Positions 45,098 to 54,115 are shown, counted from the first letter of the stretch. The stretch is DNA of 64,000 nt from Sulfurovum sp. (GCA_002733215.1 NVUY01000002.1:2264-66263); one strand, 5' to 3'. Notes: generated from the sequence alone by a model not told the origin. Made by a program: numbers and translations.

Positions 45098-45568
45098 TTA
45101 TTTCTCTAATGCACCATATAAATTAATGAGTTCTATCAGTCCAACCATCGCTTCAGCACCTTTGTTTCCTGCTTTCGTCCCTGCTCTCTCTATGGCCTGT
45201 TCTATGGTGTCTACTGTCAGTACACCAAAGGTTGCAGGTTTACCATATTTCATAGTCACTGAAGCCACACCTTTGGTAGCTTCTGCTGAAACATAGTCAA
45301 AATGAGGTGTTGCACCACGGATCACCGCACCTAAACAACATACTGCATCGTATTTACCCGAAGCCAATGCTTTGTCCAGTGCAAACGGTACTTCAAATGC
45401 ACCCGGTACCAAGATAAGATCCAGGTCATCTGCATTCCCACCATGTCTTGCATAGGCATCTACTGCACCTTCTACAAGTCTGTCTGTAATGAAGTGATTA
45501 AATCTTGCATTGATGATCGCTACTTTTTTACTCTTATCTACCTGTAAATTACCTTCTACTATTGTCAT
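45098..45568 (-). CDS. ribH: 6,7-dimethyl-8-ribityllumazine synthase
   Basis: Penultimate enzyme of riboflavin synthesis, 156 aa, forming icosahedral or pentameric assemblies. Motifs: [39 protein letters not shown] and [24 protein letters not shown], with the substrate-binding His in TPHFDYV. Cotranscribed after kdsA and before nusB. Confidence 0.97.
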   Translation of the reverse strand: MTIVEGNLQVDKSKKVAIINARFNHFITDRLVEGAVDAYARHGGNADDLDLILVPGAFEVPFALDKALASGKYDAVCCLGAVIRGATPHFDYVSAEATKGVASVTMKYGKPATFGVLTVDTIEQAIERAGTKAGNKGAEAMVGLIELINLYGALEK

Positions 45569-45599
45569 TTTTATCCTTTAAAATTTGTTTTTATTCGCT

Positions 45600-45629
45600 C
45601 TCGTTCCATCTCTCCTGAGGTGGAATGAG
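45600..45629. repeat. CTCGTTCCA-type palindrome
   Basis: CTCGTTCCA and TGGAATGAG arms (one mismatch) between kdsA and ribH. Confidence 0.6.
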
Positions 45630-45642
45630 TAATCTATGATAT

Positions 45643-46443
45643 TTATTCTACGATGCTTCTGATCGCATCGATCTGTTTTATCAATGCATCCAGTTTTGTC
45701 AATTCTATCATATTTGGTCCGTCACTCAAAGCAATGCCTGGATCAAAATGTGTTTCAAAAAAGAAACCGTCTACACCAACTGCTGCTGCTGCTCGTGAAA
45801 GGTAGGGTACCAAAGCGGAATCTCCCCCAGAAGTAGCACCCCCTGATGCTGGTTGTTGTACCGAATGTGTGGCATCAAAAATGACGGGAGCAAACTCTCG
45901 CATTTGTTTAAGCCCTCGCATATCTACGATAAGGTTTCCGTACCCAAAGGTAGAACCACGCTCGGTAAGCCATACATTATACTTTTGTGCATTTTCATAA
46001 CTTGCGTCACCCTCAAAACCTCTTGTTTTAAGAACTTTTTTTACCGAATGTTCCATCGCCTGTGGTGCCAAAAACTGCCCTTTTTTAATGTTTACTACGG
46101 CAGATGTTTTTGCAGCTGCCACAAGCAAGTCTGTTTGACGACACAAAAAAGCAGGTATTTGTAATACATCTGCTACCTCTGCAACCGCTTTTGGTTGCGT
46201 ATAGTCATGCACATCGGTCAATATCTTATAGCCAAATTGTTCTTTGACTTCTTGAAGCATTTTAAGACCTTCATCTAAACCTGGTCCCCTAAAAGAGTCT
46301 AAAGAGGTACGATTTGCTTTGTCAAAACTTGCTTTAAAATAAAATTCTTTTGTACAGTCTTCATGATATATTTGCAAAGACTCCGCAATTCTCATTACAT
46401 TGTCTCTACTCTCTAGGACACAAGGGCCGGCTATTAAAATCAC
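45643..46443 (-). CDS. kdsA: 3-deoxy-8-phosphooctulonate synthase
   Basis: Cytosolic aldolase that condenses phosphoenolpyruvate with arabinose 5-phosphate to make KDO 8-phosphate for lipid A. 266 aa. Signatures: [59 protein letters not shown], and the metal-type region [10 protein letters not shown]. Leads the kdsA-ribH-nusB-mqnC group on the minus strand. Confidence 0.97.
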   Translation of the reverse strand: MILIAGPCVLESRDNVMRIAESLQIYHEDCTKEFYFKASFDKANRTSLDSFRGPGLDEGLKMLQEVKEQFGYKILTDVHDYTQPKAVAEVADVLQIPAFLCRQTDLLVAAAKTSAVVNIKKGQFLAPQAMEHSVKKVLKTRGFEGDASYENAQKYNVWLTERGSTFGYGNLIVDMRGLKQMREFAPVIFDATHSVQQPASGGATSGGDSALVPYLSRAAAAVGVDGFFFETHFDPGIALSDGPNMIELTKLDALIKQIDAIRSIVE

Positions 46444-46458
46444 TATGTTCTCCCTCTT

Positions 46459-47334
46459 CTACTTTTTTGAAAAAGCCACTAAGAGCCCTGACATAATAAC
46501 CAATAGTATACCTAAAAATGTCCAAACATCAGGTATAGGATCGCCTAACATTATGCCAATAATCAATGCAAAGACGATATTGCTGTAACTTATGGTACCA
46601 ACAATCCCTGCTTTGGTAAGCTCATAGGCTTTGGTCATTAACAATTGAGAAATCGTTGCAAATATGCCTACGGCTGTTACATACGCCCATTCCACACCTT
46701 GAGGCATGACAAATTCGGCAAACATCCAGTCAAAATCTTCTGAGACAGTCACATAGGGTGTGATCAGCATTAAAAAAAGAGGTGCTACGGTTCCCACAGC
46801 CATAAACGACATCACAATGGCACGGGTGTCATAATATTTGCGAAGTTCACGTATGGAAGTGTATGCTAACGCTGCACCGATACCTGAAAAGATGCCCAAA
46901 ATGTCATACTTGTCAAAACTTCCACCCTGGGGTTGTGCCACCAAAATGATGCCAATAAACCCTAGTCCGATAGCAAATATAGCATTTTTATGTAACTTTT
47001 CATTTAAAAAGATAAAGGCAAAAATAGCGACAAAAATCGGGGATGTCTTGTTGTATGTTACTGCTTCAGCTAGAGGAATATGTGCCATAATATAAAAATA
47101 CGCCAAAAGTGCGGCAAAGCCCATGGAACCGCGAAAGAGCAGTAACCAGGGTCTACCGCCTATCTGCTTGAGCGGTACTTTGTAGATAGCAAGTCCTACA
47201 AGTATGACACCAAAAATATTTCTGAAAAATGTGACTTCAACCGGAGGCAGCACCTGGCTCACTACTTTTGCAAACCCGCCCATAGCGGCAAAAGAGAGTG
47301 AAGCAAGCAGCATAAAAAGTATGCCTCTGTCCAT
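46459..47334 (-). CDS. EamA/DMT family transporter
   Basis: Ten-helix inner membrane protein with two EamA repeats (first starting MDRGILFMLLASLSFAAMGGFAKV, second at about residue 145, DKYDILGIFSGIGAALAYTSIRELRKY). RNIFGVILVGLAI and NEKLHKNAIFAIGLGFIGIILV are usual EamA segments. The start at 47334 gives 291 aa, the family norm; the ORF track start at 47430 adds a charged, non-family extension that overlaps the divergent mscS promoter. Substrate unknown (amino acid, nucleotide-sugar or metabolite export are typical). It ends 15 nt before kdsA starts. Confidence 0.85.
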   Translation of the reverse strand: MDRGILFMLLASLSFAAMGGFAKVVSQVLPPVEVTFFRNIFGVILVGLAIYKVPLKQIGGRPWLLLFRGSMGFAALLAYFYIMAHIPLAEAVTYNKTSPIFVAIFAFIFLNEKLHKNAIFAIGLGFIGIILVAQPQGGSFDKYDILGIFSGIGAALAYTSIRELRKYYDTRAIVMSFMAVGTVAPLFLMLITPYVTVSEDFDWMFAEFVMPQGVEWAYVTAVGIFATISQLLMTKAYELTKAGIVGTISYSNIVFALIIGIMLGDPIPDVWTFLGILLVIMSGLLVAFSKK

Positions 47335-47406
47335 GTTTTTAATTTTATCTTTCAACTTTATCCCAATTTTTTCGCAAGTGTAACATAAAATCGAGTCTAG
47401 TTTTAC

Positions 47407-47412
47407 TATAAT
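47407..47412 (+). promoter_or_regulatory. -10 box of mscS
   Basis: ACTATAAT, 31 nt before the ATG at 47443. Confidence 0.5.
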
Positions 47413-47442
47413 GTCAGGAATAAATCGCAAGGATACAAAACT

Positions 47443-48669
47443 ATGGCAATAACGGAACTAAATGTAAACAGCGGAAATACGACACAAGCAGTAGAGATAG
47501 AGAACAATACTACCCTCCCCCTGAACATGATGGAGGGACTCGATATGGGCCTGCCTGAAAAGATACAAGAGCTACTCTCACCCGTATATGAAACCTTTCC
47601 TTTTCTAGCCAACACTTTTTTAGATATCCCATTGGCAAATCTTATGGCTGCCACTTTGGTATTTTTTATCTTTCTGGGCTTACGTCATCTTTTTACAACC
47701 ATTGTCACGGTTTCTCTTCAAAAACTTGCACAAAAAACAAAAACTTATTATGACAACAGAATCATCTCTGCACTCAAAGGACCCTTAAGTTTCGCTTTTA
47801 TCATCATAGGTCTGCATATCTTTTTTATACTCATTTTCAAAGAGACAGAGACGATCAAGAACATCCTTAATACGCTGGTGATTTATACGGTTTTTTGGGC
47901 TATTCTTTCTATTTCCGAAGCACTTCGCGAATTCATCTACTCTGCGACCGGAAAATTTAATGCTGAGCTTTCCAAAGAGATAGGTAACTTTGTACTTGCT
48001 ATTTGGAAAATACTCATATCAGGCATAGGTTTGGGTGCCATGCTTCAGGTTTGGGGTATCAATGTCACTGCACTTGTTGCTTCACTGGGTATCGGTGGTC
48101 TTGCTTTTGCTTTGGCGGCCAAAGATACCGCAGCCAATCTTTTTGGATCTTTTTCGCTGCTTGCAGACAAATCCATACGCATAGGAGAGTGGATCAAAGT
48201 CAATGGGGTGGAAGGTACAGTAGAGAACATCGGTATGAGAACCACCAAAATACGTTCTTTTCAAAAATCACTCATTACCGTTCCCAATCATATCGTCGCA
48301 AATCACCCTATAGAGAACTTTTCACGCAGAGGGATCAGACGTATCAAAATGCATATAGGGTTAACCTACGCTACAAACAGTGAGCAGATCATTAAGATCA
48401 TGGAAGAGTTAAAAGAAATGCTGAAAGGGCATGAGGGTATTTCACAAAGCGATTCACTTATGGTGAACTTTGATACTTTTGGAGATTCTTCACTGAATAT
48501 TTTCATCTATACTTTTACAAAAACTGCCAACTGGGAAAAATATCTGGACATCAGAGAGAATGTGAACCTCGCAATAATGAAGATAATAGAAGAGAACGGC
48601 TCATCTTTTGCCTTTCCATCACAATCTATTTATGTGGAACAGCTGCCAGTAATCTCCAATAAGCTATAG
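47443..48669 (+). CDS. Mechanosensitive ion channel, MscS family
   Basis: Inner membrane tension-gated channel of 408 aa. About four hydrophobic segments precede the pore helix, which has the Gly/Ala-rich sequence LQVWGINVTALVASLGIGGLAFALAAKDTAANLFGSF. The beta domain follows (IRIGEWIKVNGVEGTVENIGMRTTKIRSFQKSLITVPNHIVANHPIENFSRR), matching MscS. The first 60 residues are extra compared with E. coli MscS. The TAG stop is the first triplet of a palindromic repeat. Confidence 0.93.
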   Translation: MAITELNVNSGNTTQAVEIENNTTLPLNMMEGLDMGLPEKIQELLSPVYETFPFLANTFLDIPLANLMAATLVFFIFLGLRHLFTTIVTVSLQKLAQKTKTYYDNRIISALKGPLSFAFIIIGLHIFFILIFKETETIKNILNTLVIYTVFWAILSISEALREFIYSATGKFNAELSKEIGNFVLAIWKILISGIGLGAMLQVWGINVTALVASLGIGGLAFALAAKDTAANLFGSFSLLADKSIRIGEWIKVNGVEGTVENIGMRTTKIRSFQKSLITVPNHIVANHPIENFSRRGIRRIKMHIGLTYATNSEQIIKIMEELKEMLKGHEGISQSDSLMVNFDTFGDSSLNIFIYTFTKTANWEKYLDIRENVNLAIMKIIEENGSSFAFPSQSIYVEQLPVISNKL

Positions 48670-48742
48670 GGTGGTGCACTTGTGCCCACCAAATAATCAA
48701 ATAATATATTTTTTTAAAGGTGGGCACAAGTGCACCACCCTA
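48667..48742. repeat. 24-bp perfect inverted repeat TAGGGTGGTGCACTTG...
   Basis: Exact 24-nt arms around a 28-nt AT-rich centre (containing T7). The left arm supplies the mscS stop codon. It may also end mscS transcription. Confidence 0.8.
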
Positions 48743-48755
48743 CATAAAATTTCGC

Positions 48756-48761
48756 TATAAT
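48756..48761 (+). promoter_or_regulatory. -10 box of der
   Basis: TTCGCTATAAT, 33 nt upstream of the der ATG. Confidence 0.5.
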
Positions 48762-48793
48762 ATACGCAATTATCTAAGAAAGAAACAACTATC

Positions 48794-50212
48794 ATGCAAG
48801 AACAAATATTAAAAAAAGTAGCCATCGTTGGACGACCAAACGTGGGGAAGAGCTCCCTCTTTAACCGTTTGGCAAGACAAAGAGATGCCATTACCTCAGA
48901 CATATCAGGGACCACAAGAGATGTTAAAAGGCGTATTGTCACCATTTCTGAGAACCGTGACTTTGAAGTCATCGACACAGGAGGTATAGACTACTCTTCT
49001 GAACTCTTTACCAAGGTAGCAGCATTTGCTCTACGTGCAGCGGAGCAAGCGGATATCATACTCTATATGGTAGACGGGAAAACGCTTCCAAGTGAAGAAG
49101 ACAAAGAACTTTTTTACAAACTTCAGGCGATGAATAAACCCTTGGCACTTGTTGTCAACAAGATCGACAATGACAAAGAAGAAGAGCGTTACTGGGAATT
49201 TTTAGAATTTGGTGCAGAGGCAACTTTTCCTATGTCTGTGAGTCATAACCGTTATTTTAACGACTTTTATGCCTGGATGGAAGAACATATTCCTGTACCT
49301 GAGGAAGAAGAGGAAGGTCTTGCACTCAGAGAAGATGAGGACGCCTTAGCGGACCCTTTTGCTGAGATCATTCGTGACATTAATACAGTCAAAGAAGAGG
49401 AAGTAGACAATCAGATCAGAGTCGCCATCATCGGTCGTGTCAATACAGGAAAAAGCTCTCTTCTTAATGCACTTTTAGGCGAAGAGCGTTCTGTTGTTTC
49501 TGATGTTGCAGGTACGACCATAGACCCCATCGATGAAATGATAGAGCATAATGATTATGAAATCACTTTCATCGATACTGCAGGGATACGAAAAAGATCC
49601 AAGATCCTCGGTATAGAAAAATACGCACTGACTCGTACCACTGAAATGCTAAAAAAAGCAAATCTTGTTTTGCTTATACTGGATTCAACCACAAGGATTT
49701 CAGAATTAGACGAGAGAGTAGCCGGGCTCATAGAAGAGCATAGACTCGCATGTCTTATCGTACTTAACAAGTGGGACATTAAAGAAGACAGAAGCTATGA
49801 AGAAGTAGTGGATGATATTCGTGATGAACTGAAGTTCTTACATTATGCACCGTTTATCACTATCTCTGCAAAAACAGGATTACGTGTCAACAAGATACTT
49901 GACCAGGTGACAGATATCTATAAACGATATACGAGACGTATCCCCACTTCAGAACTCAATGACACACTGCGTGAAGCGATAAGAAGACACCATGTGCCAG
50001 CACATAATGGTGCGGTTGTCAACATCAAGTTTGCTACACAGTACGAAACAAAACCGCCCAAAATTGCTCTCATCAGCAACAGACCGGAATTCATACACTT
50101 TTCTTACAGACGTTACCTGGCAAATTTCTTCAGATCTAAGTTTGACTTTGAGGGTGTGCCGTTGGACATCGTTGCCAGAAAACGAGGTCAAAGAGTAGAT
50201 GAGGACGAGTAG
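48794..50212 (+). CDS. der: Ribosome biogenesis GTPase Der (EngA)
   Basis: Double-GTPase needed for 50S subunit assembly, 472 aa. First G domain: GRPNVGKSSLFNRL, DTGG, NKID; second: GRVNTGKSSLLNALL, DTAGIRKR, NKWD. The KH-like C-terminal domain is present (HVPAHNGAVVNIKFATQYETKPPKIALISNRPEFIHFSYRRYLANFFR). An acidic linker (EEEEEGLALREDEDALADPF) joins the two G domains. The stop codon TAG is the start of a palindromic repeat. Confidence 0.97.
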   Translation: MQEQILKKVAIVGRPNVGKSSLFNRLARQRDAITSDISGTTRDVKRRIVTISENRDFEVIDTGGIDYSSELFTKVAAFALRAAEQADIILYMVDGKTLPSEEDKELFYKLQAMNKPLALVVNKIDNDKEEERYWEFLEFGAEATFPMSVSHNRYFNDFYAWMEEHIPVPEEEEEGLALREDEDALADPFAEIIRDINTVKEEEVDNQIRVAIIGRVNTGKSSLLNALLGEERSVVSDVAGTTIDPIDEMIEHNDYEITFIDTAGIRKRSKILGIEKYALTRTTEMLKKANLVLLILDSTTRISELDERVAGLIEEHRLACLIVLNKWDIKEDRSYEEVVDDIRDELKFLHYAPFITISAKTGLRVNKILDQVTDIYKRYTRRIPTSELNDTLREAIRRHHVPAHNGAVVNIKFATQYETKPPKIALISNRPEFIHFSYRRYLANFFRSKFDFEGVPLDIVARKRGQRVDEDE

Positions 50213-50268
50213 GGCCGGTTTACCGACCAATACAATATTAAAATAAACGGTCGATGAATCGACCCTAC
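50209..50268. repeat. GTAGGGCCGGTTTACCGACC / GGTCGATGAATCGACCCTAC repeat pair
   Basis: Two related arms 20 nt apart between der and trpS; each half also forms its own small hairpin. The left arm supplies the der stop codon. Confidence 0.7.
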
Positions 50269-50280
50269 AATTAAATTCGC

Positions 50281-50286
50281 TATAAT
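50281..50286 (+). promoter_or_regulatory. -10 box of trpS
   Basis: TTCGCTATAAT, 28 nt upstream of the trpS ATG. Confidence 0.5.
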
Positions 50287-50313
50287 CACAAAAAAATTTA
50301 TTCAGGAACTACT

Positions 50314-51276
50314 ATGCGCGTACTCACAGGGATACAAGCTTCGGGGAAACTTCATATAGGAAACTATTTTGGGGCGATGAAGCCGATGATAGAACTTCAG
50401 GAAGAGAATGAGCTCTTTACCTTTATCGCAAACTACCACTCTCTTACCACCTCAAAAGATGCCGATACACTAAGAGAATACACATTTGATGCAGCGGTAG
50501 ATTACCTCTCGGTAGGACTGGATCCTGAGAAAACCACTTTCTGGGTGCAGAGCCATGTACCTGAAGTCCTTGAACTCTACTGGATACTTTCAAAGTTCAC
50601 CCCTATGGGACTGCTTGAACGTGCACACTCTTACAAAGACAAGGTGGCAAAAGGGATCTCAGCGAACCATGCACTCTTCTCCTACCCTGTACTGATGGCT
50701 GCAGATATTCTACTTTATGACACGCAGAAAGTACCGGTGGGCAAAGACCAGATACAACACGTAGAGATGACACGTGACATTGCCATCAAATTCAATAATG
50801 AATATGGTGAAATATTTGTACTTCCCGAACATGCTGTTCAGGAAGAGGTGGCGACCATTCCAGGTATTGACGGTCAGAAGATGTCTAAGAGTTATGGCAA
50901 TGCCATCGACCTTTTCATGCCGGAAAAATCACTTCAGAAAAGATGTAACAAAATCCTTTCATCCTCTACACCACTGGGTGAACCTTTAGAGTGGGAAGGG
51001 TGTAATATTTATGACATGGCTGTACTTTTTTTGAGTTCTGATCAAAAATGTGAACTACAAACACGTTACAAAAGCGGTAAAAAAGGCTATGGTCACTTCA
51101 AAAAATATCTCAAAGAGTTGATCTGGGAAGAGTTGGGTGAAGCGAGAGAAAAACGTGAGTATTACCTCAACCATAGGGATGAGGTAAATGACATTTTGGC
51201 GCAAGGGGCTAAAAAAGCCCGGACCATTGCCAATGACAAGATGCTAAAAGTGAAAGAAGCCATAGGACTGCTCTAA
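50314..51276 (+). CDS. trpS: Tryptophanyl-tRNA synthetase
   Basis: Class I aminoacyl-tRNA synthetase of 320 aa that charges tRNA-Trp. The HIGH motif appears as HIGN (ASGKLHIGNYFGAMKPM) and the KMSKS motif is exact (GQKMSKSYGN). Tryptophan pocket residues lie in YPVLMAADILLYDTQKVPVGKDQIQHVEMTRDIA. Single-gene unit with its own promoter. Confidence 0.97.
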   Translation: MRVLTGIQASGKLHIGNYFGAMKPMIELQEENELFTFIANYHSLTTSKDADTLREYTFDAAVDYLSVGLDPEKTTFWVQSHVPEVLELYWILSKFTPMGLLERAHSYKDKVAKGISANHALFSYPVLMAADILLYDTQKVPVGKDQIQHVEMTRDIAIKFNNEYGEIFVLPEHAVQEEVATIPGIDGQKMSKSYGNAIDLFMPEKSLQKRCNKILSSSTPLGEPLEWEGCNIYDMAVLFLSSDQKCELQTRYKSGKKGYGHFKKYLKELIWEELGEAREKREYYLNHRDEVNDILAQGAKKARTIANDKMLKVKEAIGLL

Positions 51277-51298
51277 AGGAAACCTCTCTAGCAGGTCC

Positions 51299-51784
51299 CT
51301 ATATATCATCTAAGGCTGCTTCTATAGCCATACCTATCTCATCAGTCACTTCTTCATCCGGTACTTCAGGATCAGAAGCCGTATCAACAGCAGGTTTTAC
51401 TTCTTCTACCTCCACTACAACTTCTTCTTTTTCCGGTTCAGCATAGTTTTCCAGATTTTCCATATAAGAAGATTTTAATTTGTCTTCAACCGCATCACCA
51501 AGTGCATCCCTGCTCAACTCAGACTTAACCACAACCGTATTGGCACGACTCTCTTTTGTTGCATCCACTTTCACATCCACATCTTCATAACCTTCAAGAT
51601 TTTGGAGATACTCTGTCGTATTTGCTTTCCTTGGTGCTTTTTTCTTCTGTGATTGTTGATACTCAACCAGCTCTTCCATCATCTCTTCGTCGGCTATCAT
51701 ACTGTATTGTACGATCCAATAGATGATCGATACCGTTAATAGTCCTACAAGTAATATTGCAAAACTTTCTAATAAATTTTTCAT
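51299..51784 (-). CDS. Membrane-anchored acidic protein of the rhodanese operon
   Basis: A 161-aa protein with one N-terminal membrane helix (LLESFAILLVGLLTVSIIYWIVQY) and a long charged, probably disordered tail rich in Glu, Val and Asp (EEVVVEVEEVKPAVDTASDPEVPDEEV), which would lie in the periplasm or cytoplasm. The start at 51784 is preferred to the ORF track start at 51835, because GAGGGTG precedes this ATG. It starts 15 nt after the upstream rhodanese gene and is the third gene of the operon. No family recognised. Confidence 0.7.
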   Translation of the reverse strand: MKNLLESFAILLVGLLTVSIIYWIVQYSMIADEEMMEELVEYQQSQKKKAPRKANTTEYLQNLEGYEDVDVKVDATKESRANTVVVKSELSRDALGDAVEDKLKSSYMENLENYAEPEKEEVVVEVEEVKPAVDTASDPEVPDEEVTDEIGMAIEAALDDI

Positions 51785-51798
51785 TTTTTCACCCTCGT

Positions 51799-52410
51799 TT
51801 AGTTTGTCACGGTCGTAAAGCCCAAGATCTTCCACATTTGGAAACCACCACGATAATAGTACATTTTATCTGCCGGATATCCAAGCGCTAAAAAGACTTT
51901 AATGAATTCTGATGATTTATCACACCATAATCCATTACAGTAAAAAGCAACTTCCATGACTTTAGAGGTATCCAAAGAACCATCCGCCAATCTTTTTGCA
52001 CCCAGTACTTTTAGTATTTTTTCTACTTTGGCCTTATTGTCTTTGACTTTTGCCGGTATATTGACCGCAGAAGGAATAGACTCTTTTTGATACGCTGTTT
52101 TGGGTCTCAAGTCAACCAGAAGACCTTTTTTCTTATTTCCTTTGGTTTTCATAAATTTAAGTAATTCCACCTCAGCGATCGTTTGAATGTCTTTATGCAT
52201 TTTGATAGGCTGAATATCTTTACCTGGTCTGTAAACACGTGCATACTCTCCTGTGAGTTTATGTTTCGTATCTTGTATGCGATGTACTTTCACCGCTTTT
52301 CCTTTATGATACACATAAATAGACGCCATATCCGGTGTTATTTTAACTTTATCATATTTACCGGCTGCTGCGCTGACTACACATAATACTATGAATGCTA
52401 TGATTTTCAT
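51799..52410 (-). CDS. Secreted rhodanese-domain protein, copy 2
   Basis: A 203-aa periplasmic protein with a signal peptide (MKIIAFIVLCVVSAAAG). The rhodanese domain is at residues 85-200: LLVDLRPKTAYQKESIPSAVNIP, the active-site loop FYCNGLWCDKSSEF with the catalytic Cys, and YYRGGFQMWKILGFTT. The N-terminal 80 residues form a domain shared with copy 1 (HKGKAVKVHRIQDTKHKLTGEYARVYRPGKDIQPI). It probably carries sulfane sulfur or acts in periplasmic thiol chemistry. It overlaps copy 1 by 4 nt. Confidence 0.85.
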   Translation of the reverse strand: MKIIAFIVLCVVSAAAGKYDKVKITPDMASIYVYHKGKAVKVHRIQDTKHKLTGEYARVYRPGKDIQPIKMHKDIQTIAEVELLKFMKTKGNKKKGLLVDLRPKTAYQKESIPSAVNIPAKVKDNKAKVEKILKVLGAKRLADGSLDTSKVMEVAFYCNGLWCDKSSEFIKVFLALGYPADKMYYYRGGFQMWKILGFTTVTN

Positions 52411-53024
52411 TTTGTCTCCTTAGGCACGATCGTTGTCAATCCCAGTAATTGCCATGCCTGCATACCACCACGGTAGTATTTCATTTTGGATTTTGGATAT
52501 CCTATTTCTATCAAGGCATTGATCGCTGTAGGCGACTGTCCGCACCATGCACCGTTACAATATAAAAGTATAGTTTTGGCATTGGAAAAGTTCCATTTTC
52601 CGCTTTTAGTGTATGCTGCCCCTAAGTCTTTAAGTATCTTTTCACGCTCAGTTGTTTCAGACAAGAAAAGTTTAAAAGGAATATTCACCGCAGAGGGTAT
52701 CGCCGACTTTGCATACCAGTTTCCCAGTCTTGCATCAATAAAAATCCCCTGCTTCTTAGAGATGAAGTCCAATACTTCCAATTCACCATAAGTTTCAATA
52801 CCTTCATCAACCGAAAAAGGTTCTATAAAGAATGGAGGAGAAGGTCGGGAAGTCAGTGCAAAGGTATTAGTAAGATAACCATTTGGATCCTGCGCTCGTT
52901 CAATTTTATATGTTTTTCCCTCTGCTTCAACTTTAACATAAGGCAACCCTTCAACGATCTCAACAACATTAGCATTGACCAGCAGCGTACTAAGTGCAAG
53001 AGCGGCCAAATAAGATAATCTCAT
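52407..53024 (-). CDS. Secreted rhodanese-domain protein, copy 1
   Basis: A 205-aa periplasmic paralogue of the next gene: signal peptide MRLSYLAALALSTLLVNA, N-terminal domain GKTYKIERAQDPNGYLTNTFALTSRPSPPFFIEPF, rhodanese domain with IFIDARLGNWYAKSAIPSAVNIP, active-site loop LYCNGAWCGQSPTA and YYRGGMQAWQLLGLTT. The CNGxWC loop has two Cys; the first is at the catalytic position. The ATG at 53024 has AAAGGAG upstream. First gene of a three-gene operon behind a c-di-GMP-I-like riboswitch. Sulfur-oxidising relatives carry many such proteins. Confidence 0.87.
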   Translation of the reverse strand: MRLSYLAALALSTLLVNANVVEIVEGLPYVKVEAEGKTYKIERAQDPNGYLTNTFALTSRPSPPFFIEPFSVDEGIETYGELEVLDFISKKQGIFIDARLGNWYAKSAIPSAVNIPFKLFLSETTEREKILKDLGAAYTKSGKWNFSNAKTILLYCNGAWCGQSPTAINALIEIGYPKSKMKYYRGGMQAWQLLGLTTIVPKETK

Positions 53025-53099
53025 TTCATAACTCCTTTATTTCTTCTCTATAATAGTTTTGATTTTAAGTGTTAGTCATACGAATGGAGACCTTTTAGC

Positions 53100-53200
53100 A
53101 CTGTACATCTATGGTAGTCTGGCGAACTCATACTAAGATGATGAGTCCCATGACTTTCCGTACTTATGTCACAACAAGTTAGGCTTTTTCTATACAGTAT
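53100..53200 (-). promoter_or_regulatory. Cyclic-di-GMP-I-like (GEMM) riboswitch 3
   Basis: On the minus strand: AGCCTAACTT, a stem CTTGTT/CATAAG (one mismatch) with a GTGA tetraloop, TACGGAAAGTCATGGGACTCAT, then ATGAGTTCGCCAGACTACC. P3 is ACTCAT/ATGAGT. Flanking ACTGTA and TACAGT can close the outer stem. It is less close to consensus than the other two aptamers but keeps the ligand-contact G, A and C and the swapped neighbour pair. It lies 76 nt upstream of the first rhodanese gene. Confidence 0.68.
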
Positions 53201-53299
53201 AACCGTATAAAATATTCTATCACAGTTAAGTTTATATTCACAGGTGTTTTTTTAAAATAATTAAAATTAATGAATAATGGGTAAAAATATCAAAAAAGT

Positions 53300-54109
53300 C
53301 TATCTATTTATTTTCAACTTATTGTCAACTTTTATCAAATCTATAGTTTCATAGGTCTCAATAATACTATCAATAATTTGTATTTGGATCTCTCCGGTAG
53401 TATGGACATGTATCAGTAGTTCGCCCTCATTCGAATGACCATTTTTAGTACTTAAAGTGAGTAAATGTTTGGATATGGCTTCACCTGTATGGATAAGATT
53501 GACATCACATTGCATGATAGCTTCTATGACTTCACTTACTAAAGGGTAATGTGTACAGCCTAGAACAATCGTATCTACGTCATTCTCCCGCATGGGAGAC
53601 AGCCATGTTTCCAGTAACACTTTTATCTTTTCGCTATCGGCTTCACCTTTTTCTATCTCTTCCACCAATCCGGGGCATGCCTGTTCATAAATATCAACAG
53701 ATTTTTGCATCGACAAGGCATCCACAAGCTTCTGATATTTATCTCCTTGTAGTGTAACCGGTGTAGCAAGTACCCCTATTTTACCTGTGGCTGTCTGTTC
53801 TATGGCCGGCTTGATTCCAGGTTCCGTACCGATGATGATAAGAGAAGGATAGCTTTTACGTAAATGTTCTATGGCTGAGGAGGTTGCGGTATTGCAGGCG
53901 AGTATCAGGGCATCAATCTTATAGGTTTCTATAAGATATTCGGTGATATTTAGGGAGTATTGTAAGATCTGTTCCGGTGTTTTTTCACCATAAGGTGCAT
54001 TTTTGGTGTCTGCCACATAATATATTTTGGCACCTTTGATGATCTGTGTCATTGCGTGAACGACGGTCAAGCCTCCCAAGCCAGAATCAAAGACACCGAT
54101 TTTTAACAT
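53300..54109 (-). CDS. murI: Glutamate racemase
   Basis: Makes D-glutamate for peptidoglycan, 269 aa. The N-terminal GVFDSGLGGLTVV, the first catalytic Cys in LACNTATSSA and the second in VLGCTHYPL are all present. It starts 6 nt after rho and is its operon partner. The C-terminal 40 residues (HVHTTGEIQIQIIDSIIETYETIDLIKVDNKLKINR) are an extra tail. Confidence 0.97.
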   Translation of the reverse strand: MLKIGVFDSGLGGLTVVHAMTQIIKGAKIYYVADTKNAPYGEKTPEQILQYSLNITEYLIETYKIDALILACNTATSSAIEHLRKSYPSLIIIGTEPGIKPAIEQTATGKIGVLATPVTLQGDKYQKLVDALSMQKSVDIYEQACPGLVEEIEKGEADSEKIKVLLETWLSPMRENDVDTIVLGCTHYPLVSEVIEAIMQCDVNLIHTGEAISKHLLTLSTKNGHSNEGELLIHVHTTGEIQIQIIDSIIETYETIDLIKVDNKLKINR

Positions 54110-54115
54110 AGCCTG

